Shown here: piece after piece, positions 25,993-33,698 of the stretch
How the letters are laid out: every line of letters begins with the position of its first letter
How positions within the stretch are numbered: position 1 is the first letter of the stretch
Source of the DNA: Methanosaeta sp. PtaU1.Bin112
Lineage (GTDB): Archaea > Halobacteriota > Methanosarcinia > Methanotrichales > Methanotrichaceae
Assembly (NCBI GenBank): GCA_002067705.1
Contig: MVRL01000112.1
Location: forward strand, 47,128 to 111,127
Length of the DNA stretch: 64,000 bases
Direction of reading: 5' to 3'
Program-made: the position numbers and the translations under genes
Notes under the pieces: generated by a model
What the model was told of the DNA's origin: nothing
Database searches by the model: none
The model's input: only the letters and a program-made list of their open reading frames with translations

Positions 25993-26825
25993 TTGCCGGA
26001 TCGATCACGCCGGTTTTTGGTGCTCCTCTACTCCTGGTGCAGGGTGAAGAGCGCGTTCTGGTGGCGGCTGATCTTCACCTGGGACTGGAGCATGAGCTCT
26101 GGCTGGGGGGCGTCTCCATTCCCAGCCAGACCGAGAAGATTCTTGCATCTCTCCAGGGCTTCCTGGATGAGATAAAACCGGACCGGCTTCTGCTCCTGGG
26201 AGACATAAAGCATAATGTTCCCAGGACGAGCTGGCAGGAGAAGCGTGAGGTCCCGGAATTTTTGCGCCGCCTTTGCGAGCAGGCAATTGTTGAGATCGTG
26301 CCGGGAAATCATGACAGCAACCTGGCCGATATGGCTCCGCAGGGCACACAGGTGCATTCCTCTTCCGGTTTTGTGCTGGACGGCGTCGGCTATTTTCATG
26401 GTCACACCTGGCCTAATGAGAGGGTTTTACGCGCGGACTGCCTGGTAACGGCGCACCTGCATCCAGCGATAAGGCTTTGGGACCCTCTGGGCCGCTCATC
26501 TTCCCGCCCCGTCTGGGCTAGAGCACGATTCTCCAGTCGCGCGGTGCAGGAGCATTACGGTTTTGAGAGCAATAGCGAGATCATCATCTCGCCTGCCTTC
26601 AACGGCCTTTGCGGCGGACTGCCCCTCAATGAACCGGTGGAGGAGATGCGCGGGCCGCTCCTGGCCATGGCTGACTGGCAGAGAGCGCGTCTCTATCTGC
26701 TGGATGGAACCGACCTGGGAACCCTGGAGGAGATAAAGAGCGCGCAGAGAAAGATTAAAAAAGGCGCAAGATTTATTGCCGCCGTTCATGATGATACTCA
26801 TAAAAATGAAGGAGATTACCTGTGA
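25989..26825 (+). CDS. Metallophosphoesterase, ICC-like (COG1407 type)
   Basis: A 278-residue calcineurin-like phosphoesterase. Metal ligands are visible in VLVAADLHLGLE (DxH), LLLLGDIKHN (GD), IVPGNHDSN (GNHD), YFHGHTWP (GHT) and VTAHLHPAI (HLHP). This is the archaeal 'predicted ICC-like phosphoesterase' family, whose substrate is unknown; it is often found near DNA-repair or nucleotide genes. The start is taken as TTG 25989, which overlaps the preceding stop and gives a natural N-terminus just before PVFGAPLLLVQG. Its stop codon overlaps the GTG of pyrE (GTGA). Confidence 0.85.
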   Translation: MIAGSITPVFGAPLLLVQGEERVLVAADLHLGLEHELWLGGVSIPSQTEKILASLQGFLDEIKPDRLLLLGDIKHNVPRTSWQEKREVPEFLRRLCEQAIVEIVPGNHDSNLADMAPQGTQVHSSSGFVLDGVGYFHGHTWPNERVLRADCLVTAHLHPAIRLWDPLGRSSSRPVWARARFSSRAVQEHYGFESNSEIIISPAFNGLCGGLPLNEPVEEMRGPLLAMADWQRARLYLLDGTDLGTLEEIKSAQRKIKKGARFIAAVHDDTHKNEGDYL

Positions 26826-27376
26826 ACAATAAAGAAAGGCTCCTGGAGATGCTCAAGGAAAGGTCCCTTGAGGTGAGGCCGGTCACCCTGTCCTCAGGCA
26901 AGATCAGCGATTATTACATGGATTGCAAGCGTGTTACTTTAAGCCCGGAGGGAGCTTACCTCACAGGCAGCTTGATGCTGGAGATGATCCGGCCGGAGGT
27001 TTCTGCGGCGGCCGGCCTTACACTGGGCGCGGACCCCATTGTCTCTGCCATTTCAGTTCTGAGCCACATTCAAAAGAGAGGCCTATCCGGCCTGATTGTG
27101 CGCAAAGAGCCCAAAAAGCATGGAACCATGAGCTTTGTCGAGGGTCCTGCTCTGGAAAAAGGCGCTCTAGTCGCGGTAGTGGAGGATGCGGTCACATCGG
27201 GAGCATCTCTCATCAGGGCCGTCGACCGCATCAGTGCAGCAGGATATCAGCCAGTGCAGGCGCTCGCCATACTGGACCGACAGGAGGGCGGCAGAGAAGC
27301 TATCAAGGAACGAGGATTAAACCTGCAAGCCCTTTTTACTCGTGACGATCTGGATATAGATAAATATAAAAAATAA
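26822..27376 (+). CDS. pyrE: Orotate phosphoribosyltransferase
   Basis: A 184-residue orotate phosphoribosyltransferase, which makes OMP from orotate and PRPP in de novo pyrimidine synthesis. Conserved features are LSSGKISDYYMDCKRV, LTLGADPIVSA, the RKEPKKHG loop, and the PRPP-binding signature VVEDAVTSGAS. Size matches archaeal PyrE. Translation begins at GTG 26822, overlapping the upstream phosphoesterase stop, with GGAG appropriately placed upstream. Convergent with the exported protein at 27442. Confidence 0.95.
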   Translation: MNNKERLLEMLKERSLEVRPVTLSSGKISDYYMDCKRVTLSPEGAYLTGSLMLEMIRPEVSAAAGLTLGADPIVSAISVLSHIQKRGLSGLIVRKEPKKHGTMSFVEGPALEKGALVAVVEDAVTSGASLIRAVDRISAAGYQPVQALAILDRQEGGREAIKERGLNLQALFTRDDLDIDKYKK

Positions 27377-27395
27377 ATAAAAAATTGGCTAAATA

Positions 27396-27402
27396 ATTTT
27401 TT
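27396..27402 (+). terminator. AT-rich convergent terminator after pyrE
   Basis: AATAATTTTTTATGG with a six-T run lies about 20 bases after the pyrE stop between convergent genes; a probable poly-T terminator for the pyrE operon. Confidence 0.4.
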
Positions 27403-27441
27403 ATGGTCGATATGCAGGCGATTGAATCACGTTTGGCCTGT

Positions 27442-28116
27442 CTAGGATGATGCAGATGCATCTCCCTGCGCAGATCCATCATTCTGTTGCCCGCTGCCTT
27501 CGCTGCCAGTATTGCCTGGCTCATTATTGTTATTGCCTGGCTCATTGCCGCTGTTGTCTGGATACATATTTCCGGGCCGCTTCTTATTAGGAATACCACC
27601 GTCTGGTGGAATTGCGGTTGGATCTTCCGTTTGGCCCGCACCACCGGGACCACCGGGATATGATCCATCCTGCCCCATGCCGGGTGACATACCAGGTGTC
27701 GGAGGGACTTGTGGCGTTTGCTGGGGTGCAGATGTTGAATCAGTAGCTGTAAAGGGAGCTTCCAATCTAAGATTGCGCCAGGCCCCCCCTTCTGCATAAT
27801 TGATATCGGAAACGATCCAATAAGACCCGCTCTGCTGTGCCATGAGTGGGTAGCTTATCTGCTGAGTGATACCGGGATACAACTCTGCGCTCTGCGCTCC
27901 AGCATTCGCGACAACTCCGAACGGAAGGCTGGGTGTGACCATCGCCTGCGTAGGAGTCTGTCCATTGTAGGTAAGCGATACGGTTACTGTGACCATCTGC
28001 CCAACGGTTGCCGATGGCACCAGGCTCTGAAATGCTGTAAGTTCAGCGGCAGCCTGTCCCAATAATAGCCCCACCCCAATGAGCAGAAGAATGTGCCCCA
28101 ATCCCAAATGCTTCAT
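27442..28116 (-). CDS. Exported protein with low-complexity Pro/Gly/Asn C-terminus
   Basis: A 224-residue protein with signal peptide (ILLLIGVGLLLGQAAA), an Ig-like sandwich of about 100 residues (VPSATVGQMVTVTVSLTYNG, a DUF11-like or NEW3-like pattern), and a long disordered tail of Pro/Gly then Asn/Gly/Glu/Ser repeats, including two imperfect copies of a GNEPGNNN unit. The tail suggests an extracellular spacer. Function unknown. The ATG at 28116 is favoured over an upstream TTG-type start, because it puts the signal sequence near the N-terminus. Confidence 0.68.
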   Translation of the reverse strand: MKHLGLGHILLLIGVGLLLGQAAAELTAFQSLVPSATVGQMVTVTVSLTYNGQTPTQAMVTPSLPFGVVANAGAQSAELYPGITQQISYPLMAQQSGSYWIVSDINYAEGGAWRNLRLEAPFTATDSTSAPQQTPQVPPTPGMSPGMGQDGSYPGGPGGAGQTEDPTAIPPDGGIPNKKRPGNMYPDNSGNEPGNNNNEPGNTGSEGSGQQNDGSAQGDASASS

Positions 28117-28276
28117 CAGATCTCTATTGTTAAGCCTGCGAGATTTAAAGATACCTGTCATACGAGATTGATATGAGATTTATTTGCGGGATTAATGCAT
28201 ATTTCCGACCAAATCCCTCTGCTTTGCCGGGCTCCAAACATAAAATACTTATTTGGTTTGGTGATATCATCCACTA

Positions 28277-29563
28277 ATGGATGTCTCGTTCTCTGCCTGG
28301 CGGCATTCGCGAGAGGAGTGCTTGCAGCTCAAAGGTGAGGGTTTCTCCTTTCTCTTCGATAGGCGCTACACCAATCGGCTCAACAGAATGAGTCGCGTAT
28401 TCTTTGAAGCCTATGTTGTGGCCACCAAAGAGCTGGCCGCGCAGGAGGATCGCTTTCCAAGTCTCAGCGAAATTGATGCAAAGATGGAGAGCGGAGCGGT
28501 TTACGCCTTCAAGGATCGTTTGATGAAGAACACTGAGTTCTTCGAAGAGGTCAAGATATCCGGCGTATCTTACCTGGTTCCGAGGGCACTGAGGTTCGTG
28601 GATGTTACCGGAACATATACCGATTTGATCCTCAACTTCGATGAAGGAACAGTAACGATGCCTACTCGAAGAAAGATGGCACCTATCCCGGACAGCACCG
28701 TACCCGTGGTTGAGAGCGGTCCGGTGACTCCGCGGGCAGTTGAGGACGCAGAGGAAATCCCGTCAATTGCCGAGGATCAAACGGAAGAAAAGACTGAAGA
28801 GACGGCAGGATCCAAACCACAGAATGAGACTAAAGGGAAAACGGAATTAAAGGCAGAAGATGAGGTAGAAGAGGCAAAACCGCCCTCGTATCCTCTGCAT
28901 GAACCGGAGGTCTTTGAGGAGATATCCCCCGCACCGGATGCATCGGATGTCGCACCGTCCAGTGCTTCTCCTGCAAGAAATATTGCCGCAGGTTCCTTTC
29001 CTGCGAAAGAGATTCTGACAGCGCCGATGGCGAAAAAGAAGATGGAAATGCCGCCGAGGACGGTTACCCTATTGGGCTCGGCTTTCTTGCTGGCTCTTCT
29101 AGCAGTTCTTTTCATGTATGGTCCGGCACTGGTGGATAAACCAGTACCGCCAACATCTCTGGTCTATTATTCTGCAAACCTATCCAATTCCAGTAACGAA
29201 AGCTATCTGGCCTTGAACATCACCAACCCTGACGAAATGGCTAACGATATGCAGATATCTCTTCCCCCCAATATCGACCAAAGCATAAGTGCCAGAGGTG
29301 GAATTGTAACCATATCTCATGGCAATAATACACTGGTGCGAATGAACTCTACGGGAGACGCCAGTGTGAAGATTTATTTGCAGGGCAACTGGACAACAAT
29401 TCCCGTGAGCCTCAGCTTCCAGGCTCCAGAGGGTTTCAACACCAACCTGCTGGTTTATGGACTGCCTTCTACTGTCACCAGCAGGAATGAGACCTCGGTC
29501 TTGGAGTTCAACCTGACCCAAGAAGGGGTAAGCTTTGAGCAGAGCTATACCCAAAAGAAATAA
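28277..29563 (+). CDS. Single-pass membrane protein with cytosolic N-domain and acidic linker
   Basis: A 428-residue protein, family not recognised. Residues 1-135 form a folded domain (FSAWRHSREECLQLKGEGFSFLFDRRYTNRLNRMSRVFFEAY) with no signal peptide. Residues 145-245 are a Glu/Lys/Pro-rich probably disordered linker. One transmembrane helix follows at about residues 257-280 (VTLLGSAFLLALLAVLFMYG), then an external beta-rich domain of about 145 residues with several NxS/T sites. This topology suits a sensor or an anchor linking cytoplasm and surface. The 3' end overlaps the start of the methyltransferase-like gene by 29 bases. Confidence 0.7.
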   Translation: MDVSFSAWRHSREECLQLKGEGFSFLFDRRYTNRLNRMSRVFFEAYVVATKELAAQEDRFPSLSEIDAKMESGAVYAFKDRLMKNTEFFEEVKISGVSYLVPRALRFVDVTGTYTDLILNFDEGTVTMPTRRKMAPIPDSTVPVVESGPVTPRAVEDAEEIPSIAEDQTEEKTEETAGSKPQNETKGKTELKAEDEVEEAKPPSYPLHEPEVFEEISPAPDASDVAPSSASPARNIAAGSFPAKEILTAPMAKKKMEMPPRTVTLLGSAFLLALLAVLFMYGPALVDKPVPPTSLVYYSANLSNSSNESYLALNITNPDEMANDMQISLPPNIDQSISARGGIVTISHGNNTLVRMNSTGDASVKIYLQGNWTTIPVSLSFQAPEGFNTNLLVYGLPSTVTSRNETSVLEFNLTQEGVSFEQSYTQKK

Positions 29564-30572
29564 ACTGGCAGTTCTGGCCAGGAATAAGAATGCAGATGAG
29601 TCTTTGAGAGCAGTTGTTGCTCTCGGCGTTTTTGATAAAAGCCGCAAGATAATTAAGAGAGAAAGCAGTGTAGAGATCCCGGTCATCCGATCAGTCTCTG
29701 GTTATGAGATTGTCGTTCAGGAGGAGCCTGTTTATTACAGAAAGACGCCGGACCTCCTCCATGCCCTTCAAGGAAAGATTCCCCAGGAATGCATCAATCT
29801 TCGTCCTCGGGGATGGTTTCTTTTAGGTGACATAATAATTGTTAAAATCCATCCCGCACTCAGGGAGCATGAGCAGCATATTGGCCGGGCTCTTTTAGAC
29901 TTTTATCCTCGGTGCCGCTCGGTTTTAGCTGACGAGGGCATCTTAGGCCCATTTCGCGAACCCGCACGAAGGCTTATCGTCGGCGAAAAGACCCAAACAG
30001 TGCATAGGGAAAACGGAGTGATCTTCAATCTGGACGCGAGATTGGTGATGTTCTCGCCTGGAAACCTCATGGAACGCATCCGAATGAGCCGTCTTGGCAA
30101 GGGCGAATATGTAGTGGACATGTTTGCCGGGATCGGCTACTTTTCCATTCCCATGGCGGTTCACTCCCGGCCGAGAAAGATCATGGCGATCGAGTGGAAT
30201 CCCAACGCTTACCATTATCTCTGCCAGAATATCCGGCAAAACCATGTGGAGAAGATCGTGGAGCCGGTCCAGGGAGACTGCGCGAAGGCAACTCCAGAAG
30301 GAGTGGCCGACAGAGTGGTGATGGGCATGGTTCAGGTAACCGACCGGTACCTGCAAAAGGGAATTTCCGCCCTCAAGCCAGGAGGGGTATTGCATTACCA
30401 TCAGACAATTCCCTCTCGCATGTATCCTGCCGCAGCCATCGAAGATGTAACGCAAGCAGCAAAGGCATTGGGCTGTCGCGCTGAGATCCTCGGCCATGTG
30501 CTGGTCAAGAAGTTTTCTCCCGGCATAGTTCATGCCGTGATCGACGCCCGAATCGATAGGGATTTATTATGA
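29535..30572 (+). CDS. taw2: Taw2-like tRNA wyosine aminocarboxypropyltransferase (Trm5 family)
   Basis: A 345-residue class I SAM-dependent enzyme of the Trm5/TYW2 family. The SAM motif is VVDMFAGIGYFSIPMAV, followed by IEWNPNAYHYLCQNIRQNHV and QGDCAKA. The motif IV region reads DRVVMGMVQ instead of the NLP of the m1G37 enzyme Trm5, and the later strand reads GVLHYHQT, which fits TYW2/Taw2, the enzyme adding the 3-amino-3-carboxypropyl group to imG-14 in tRNA-Phe. The start is TTG 29535 with AAGGGG 6 bases before it, inside the end of the upstream gene. Trm5 is the alternative, less likely. Confidence 0.75.
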   Translation: MSRAIPKRNKLAVLARNKNADESLRAVVALGVFDKSRKIIKRESSVEIPVIRSVSGYEIVVQEEPVYYRKTPDLLHALQGKIPQECINLRPRGWFLLGDIIIVKIHPALREHEQHIGRALLDFYPRCRSVLADEGILGPFREPARRLIVGEKTQTVHRENGVIFNLDARLVMFSPGNLMERIRMSRLGKGEYVVDMFAGIGYFSIPMAVHSRPRKIMAIEWNPNAYHYLCQNIRQNHVEKIVEPVQGDCAKATPEGVADRVVMGMVQVTDRYLQKGISALKPGGVLHYHQTIPSRMYPAAAIEDVTQAAKALGCRAEILGHVLVKKFSPGIVHAVIDARIDRDLL

Positions 30573-31252
30573 TTATCACTTGGCTAGGACACTCCTGCTT
30601 CTTTCTGGAGGGCAAGAGAGGACTTTCTCTGCTGCTTGATCCGTTTCATGAAGATGAGGTGGGCTACGGCTTTCCGCCGGTGCGGGCGGACATTGTCCTC
30701 ATCAGCCATGACCACCGTGATCACAATAATGCCCTCGCCGCGGGAAAGGACGCAGAGGTGATCTTCAGCCCTGGCGAATACACCCGCAGGGGGATGGAGA
30801 TCCTGGGCATAGAATCATGCCATGATGCCGACGGCGGACGGATGCGAGGCACAAATACCATCTTCTGCTTCGAATTGGACGGCATAAGAGTCTGTCACCT
30901 GGGTGATCTGGGGCATGCTCTGAGCCGATGCCAGATAGATGCCATAGGCGCAGTTGATCTGCTCTTTCTGCCTGTGGGAGGAAGGTATACCATCGATGCA
31001 GCAGGTGCGAACAAGGTGATGAGGCAGCTACATCCTGCGGTCGCTGTGCCCATGCACTATAAGACAAGGGCTTTGAGTTTTGATCTGGATCCGGTTGATG
31101 ATTTTCTCAAAGGCAGAAGGCCAGCAGATCGGCAAGAGAGACTGATATTAGATGAGATGAATCATTCTCGCGCAGTCAGGCCAGGCGAGGAAAGCCGGGT
31201 CGTGCTCCTCGGCTGCCCTGGGGCAGAAGGGGCCCGTCGATCGATAGATTAA
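30569..31252 (+). CDS. UlaG-like metallo-beta-lactamase-fold hydrolase
   Basis: A 227-residue metal-dependent hydrolase of the UlaG/MBL-fold (COG2220) type. It opens with WLGHSCFFLEG, has ISHDHRDHNNA (HxHxDH), GDLGHAL and a late PMHYKT. Substrate unknown. The ATG overlaps the Taw2-like stop codon (ATGA), so the two are co-translated. The N-terminal MIITWLGHS start is standard for the family. Confidence 0.87.
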   Translation: MIITWLGHSCFFLEGKRGLSLLLDPFHEDEVGYGFPPVRADIVLISHDHRDHNNALAAGKDAEVIFSPGEYTRRGMEILGIESCHDADGGRMRGTNTIFCFELDGIRVCHLGDLGHALSRCQIDAIGAVDLLFLPVGGRYTIDAAGANKVMRQLHPAVAVPMHYKTRALSFDLDPVDDFLKGRRPADRQERLILDEMNHSRAVRPGEESRVVLLGCPGAEGARRSID

Positions 31253-31280
31253 TAACTACCTGCTGCAAGGGTAGTGGCGA

Positions 31281-31353
31281 AGCCCGGTAGTGTAGCGGTC
31301 AATCACAGGAGGCTCTGGACCTCCCCACCCAGGTTCGAATCCCGGCCGGGCTA
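31281..31353 (+). tRNA. tRNA-Gln (CTG anticodon)
   Basis: A 73-base cloverleaf without CCA. The acceptor stem AGCCCGG pairs perfectly with CCGGGCT, with discriminator A. The anticodon arm is GGAGG / CTCTGGA / CCTCC, giving anticodon CTG. The T-arm CCAGG-TTCGAAT-CCCGG has a single A-C mismatch. The D-stem has three good pairs. The A1-U72 pair is the form associated with archaeal tRNA-Gln, which is charged with Glu then amidated by GatDE. There is no intron. Confidence 0.9.
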
Positions 31354-31403
31354 CTTTTCAATAAAAATGGCTTAGGCGTGCCTTTGAATTATGCTAATAG
31401 ACT

Positions 31404-31730
31404 TCAGGGTTCGATATGATCTCTCTTCAGCTCGTCTATTGCATCAGGTGTAAGGCGGATTTCTGCTAATTGAATCGCGCCCATTGAAGAGATGGTCCTG
31501 GTCAGCATCTCCGAGATGGTACGTCCAATATCCTCTTCTTTACTGGATAGGGCCAGGGATAGGGCGCATCCCAGGTTGTAGGCGGTCCAACTGGCATAGG
31601 TGAAATGCACCATAAGGTCTTCGATTCCGCCTTCTATCCAAGGGCCCTCCGAGTCTGGCCAGATCACCCTCGATCTGATGCTCCTGAAGCTCTGGATATT
31701 CGCCTCGAACTGAACTAGGCCATCCATCAT
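31404..31730 (-). CDS. Hypothetical protein
   Basis: A 108-residue cytoplasmic-type protein with no signal peptide or recognised motif. It begins MMDGLVQFEANIQSFRSIRSRVIWPDSEG and is mainly helical in its second half (SLALSSKEEDIGRTISEMLTRTISSMGAIQLAEIRLT). It is convergent with tRNA-Gln. Codon use is like the neighbours and the frame is clean, but no family is assigned. Confidence 0.55.
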   Translation of the reverse strand: MMDGLVQFEANIQSFRSIRSRVIWPDSEGPWIEGGIEDLMVHFTYASWTAYNLGCALSLALSSKEEDIGRTISEMLTRTISSMGAIQLAEIRLTPDAIDELKRDHIEP

Positions 31731-32450
31731 AAATTCACATCCGGGTTATTTCCTGGTCCGGCACAAGTCCTTGCAGCATAGCTTTTTGCTCTCATTTGCC
31801 CTAGCTATTCCTGCTGCTGACCAGGCGTTATTATGCGGTTATCAAAATCCTGCAATTTCTTATCGCTTTCGTTCGTATTTAAGATTTTCAGGCATGTGTT
31901 GTTATGACCGGCAGCCTGAGCAGCCCAAAAACTAGATATATCTATAACGAATATAAGAGTATTTTGTCGCATGCAATTCCCAAACACCTGATTCATTGGC
32001 CGATTAAGTCTGTCCGACCGATCATTCGAGTAGGAGGATGATGGATTTCATTCTCACTCGGATCAATCGTTGATCGGCGTCGGAAGGCGCGGCGCAATTT
32101 CGGCGCAGGTCTTCGGCTGTGGCGAAAAACACCTCATAAGGTGCAATGCCAGGATCTTCACGTGTCGTGGGTAAAGGGAAATGCGGCGCAGGGATGCGTG
32201 ATGCATAGGCTGGAGCCAGGCCCTCCATCGAAAGATGACCGGGTCCCCTTAAAACGGGTGCTGTGCTAAAAATCCAGTGCTGCCTGGCCAATGATTCACG
32301 CATTAGCGTCAGGTGAGATAAGACGGCTGCAATTTAGCAGCTCAGTTCCTCTGAGGAGGGCGCTGTGGATCAGCGTTTTCTCACCTTCTTTCTACCTGCA
32401 TTTTGCAATTCAGTTCCTTGTTTTCTCAGGGGAGTCCTATGGTTTGAGGC
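31731..32450. other. Gene-poor gap upstream of hsp20
   Basis: No gene is firmly supported here. Two minus-strand frames could be small or decayed genes: 31805-31996, which would give a hydrophobic N-terminus (TLIFVIDISSFWAAQ), and 32022-32303, a GC-richer 93-codon frame with even-looking codon use but no recognisable domain. GC content rises sharply over about 32050-32290 compared with flanking AT-rich DNA, which might mark a remnant of transferred sequence. Confidence 0.35.
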
Positions 32451-32464
32451 AAAAATTTATATCC
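32451..32464 (+). promoter_or_regulatory. TATA box of hsp20
   Basis: AAAAATTTATATCC, a BRE/TATA-type element, lies 50-63 bases upstream of the hsp20 ATG and immediately before the CTAAC-N5-GTTAG palindrome. Confidence 0.65.
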
Positions 32465-32469
32465 TATCA

Positions 32470-32484
32470 CTAACGTATGGTTAG
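32470..32484. promoter_or_regulatory. CTAAC-N5-GTTAG heat-shock operator
   Basis: CTAAC (32470-32474), GTATG, GTTAG (32480-32484) is a perfect palindrome, extended by one matching base on each side (A and T). It starts 6 bases after the TATA box, so a bound repressor would block the polymerase. CTAAC-N5-GTTAG is the motif known for the heat-shock regulator HSR1 of Archaeoglobus fulgidus. The assignment to an HSR1-like repressor here is inferred; the regulator gene is not in this window. Confidence 0.7.
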
Positions 32485-32513
32485 TATAGACAAGTAACCA
32501 TAAGGTGATATAA

Positions 32514-33101
32514 ATGTGGGATAAAAGATATCCATCTATATTCGATATATTCGAGAGCTTTGCTAAAGGATTCCCCTTTGAAAAGAAGGATCGATTCGAG
32601 GATGACTGGTTCAAAGGTCCCTTTGAGGATATGATTAAAAAATTTGAAGCAGATATGCCAGCCGAGTTTCGGACCTTCGTGCGCGAGGAGGAGACTCCGG
32701 GCGGAATATCCAGGCGATATGGCCCCTTTGTCTACGGCTTTAGCTATACGGCAGAGCCGGGAAAGGAGCCGGTATTCAGAGAGTTTGGCAACATCAAGCC
32801 ATCTCATAGGGGCATCGAGCCCAGCCGGGGACGGGAGCCGCTTGTAGATGTGATGAATGAGAAGGAACGATACAGGATCTTCGTAGAGCTGCCCGGCGTG
32901 GACAAGGAAAAGGTAAAACTGGACGTGGCTGAGGACAGCGTAGAGATCAAAACCGAGGACGAGAAGAATTTCTATAAGATGATCCATCTCGACTCTGCCG
33001 TCGATGCGGACAGCGCCAAAGCTTCCTATAAGAACGGCGTCTTAACCCTTGAGTTGGACAAGAAAGAGAAGCGAAAGGGAAAAGAGGTCAAGATCGAGTG
33101 A
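32514..33101 (+). CDS. hsp20: Small heat shock protein, Hsp20 family
   Basis: A 195-residue small heat-shock chaperone that holds unfolding proteins in the cytoplasm. The alpha-crystallin domain covers about residues 105-195: EPLVDVMNEKERYRIFVELPGVDKEKVKLDVAEDSVEIKT, then SAKASYKNGVLTLELDKKE. The conserved GVL motif is present, and the C-terminal extension carries VKIE, resembling the I-x-I anchor. The N-terminal arm of about 100 residues is long and acidic/aromatic, with GPFVYGFSYTAEPGKEP typical of archaeal members. AAGGTGA lies 5 bases before the ATG. Expression is probably heat-regulated through the palindrome at 32470-32484. Confidence 0.93.
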   Translation: MWDKRYPSIFDIFESFAKGFPFEKKDRFEDDWFKGPFEDMIKKFEADMPAEFRTFVREEETPGGISRRYGPFVYGFSYTAEPGKEPVFREFGNIKPSHRGIEPSRGREPLVDVMNEKERYRIFVELPGVDKEKVKLDVAEDSVEIKTEDEKNFYKMIHLDSAVDADSAKASYKNGVLTLELDKKEKRKGKEVKIE

Positions 33102-33120
33102 GACAGGACGTGGCTGAGCT

Positions 33121-33190
33121 AGAGAATTCCGCTTCTGAAAAAACGGCCCATTGGCCAACCGGCAAGTTGGGCAATCGGCCTTAATTCTCT
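33121..33190 (+). other. Long nested hairpin downstream of hsp20
   Basis: Outer arms AGAGAATT (33121-33128) and AATTCTCT (33183-33190) pair perfectly. Inside, GGCC-ATTG-CAAC (33145-33159) pairs with GTTG-CAAT-GGCC (33166-33180) with only small mismatches and a 6-base loop. It starts 20 bases after the hsp20 stop and probably caps the mRNA or terminates it; it could also be a small RNA. A short perfect palindrome, TTGCGC-AG-GCGCAA, follows at 33214-33227. Confidence 0.5.
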
Positions 33191-33413
33191 GTCTTGCCTT
33201 TTTATTTTGCATCTTGCGCAGGCGCAATAATGCGAGCTTCAGTCAATTGCTGCAGTCATCGCCCAAATAGTAATAATAATTGCTTTTTTCTTTCAATTAT
33301 TGCAAATCTAGGTCTGATATAGAAGTCATATGATTCATAAAAATGCATACAGGTACTCATAACACGTCAATGTGAAAAATAGGTACTTAAATGGTGCCAT
33401 CCACGTATAGCAC

Positions 33414-33587
33414 ATGCAAGGGGTGAGTGGTGTCTTGAGGCAGAACCAAGAGGATAGATGTGAAGAGCCAAGCTGCATACTATCCGGCTTTCAGGAGTTG
33501 ATGCACAGCAAGTATAGCGACATAATTCTGCTCTGCAGCGTTATTGTGGCCTTCGGGATGCTTCTTGCGGTCTCAGCTTCCGGATAA
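33414..33587 (+). CDS. Small single-pass membrane protein (57 aa)
   Basis: A short frame reads MQGVSGVLRQNQEDRCEEP, then a polar middle with two further cysteines, then a hydrophobic helix DIILLCSVIVAFGMLLAVSA at the C-terminus. Two starts are possible. The ATG at 33414 lies about 25 bases after a TATA-like GGTACTTAAATGG (33382-33394), as in a leaderless mRNA. The TTG at 33435 has AAGGGGTGA (33418-33426) 8 bases upstream, an excellent ribosome-binding site, and gives 50 residues. No homologue is recognised. Its own promoter, ribosome-binding site and tail-anchor-like helix argue it is real. Confidence 0.55.
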   Translation: MQGVSGVLRQNQEDRCEEPSCILSGFQELMHSKYSDIILLCSVIVAFGMLLAVSASG

Positions 33588-33698
33588 GGCTTTTTCGTCT
33601 GTAATTTTTCTTCTGCAATTATGCCCTCACGAGACCTATTTTTTCCATAACAAAGATTAAATCAACGCCGGTTCTTTAAAACCATAACGAGGATTGGC

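Noticed and set aside
31805..31996. Small hydrophobic frame on the minus strand
   Set aside because: No ribosome-binding site and no homologue; left unannotated.
32022..32303. Minus-strand 93-codon frame
   Set aside because: No signal or domain and low-confidence start; it might be a decayed gene, so it is only noted in the gap description.
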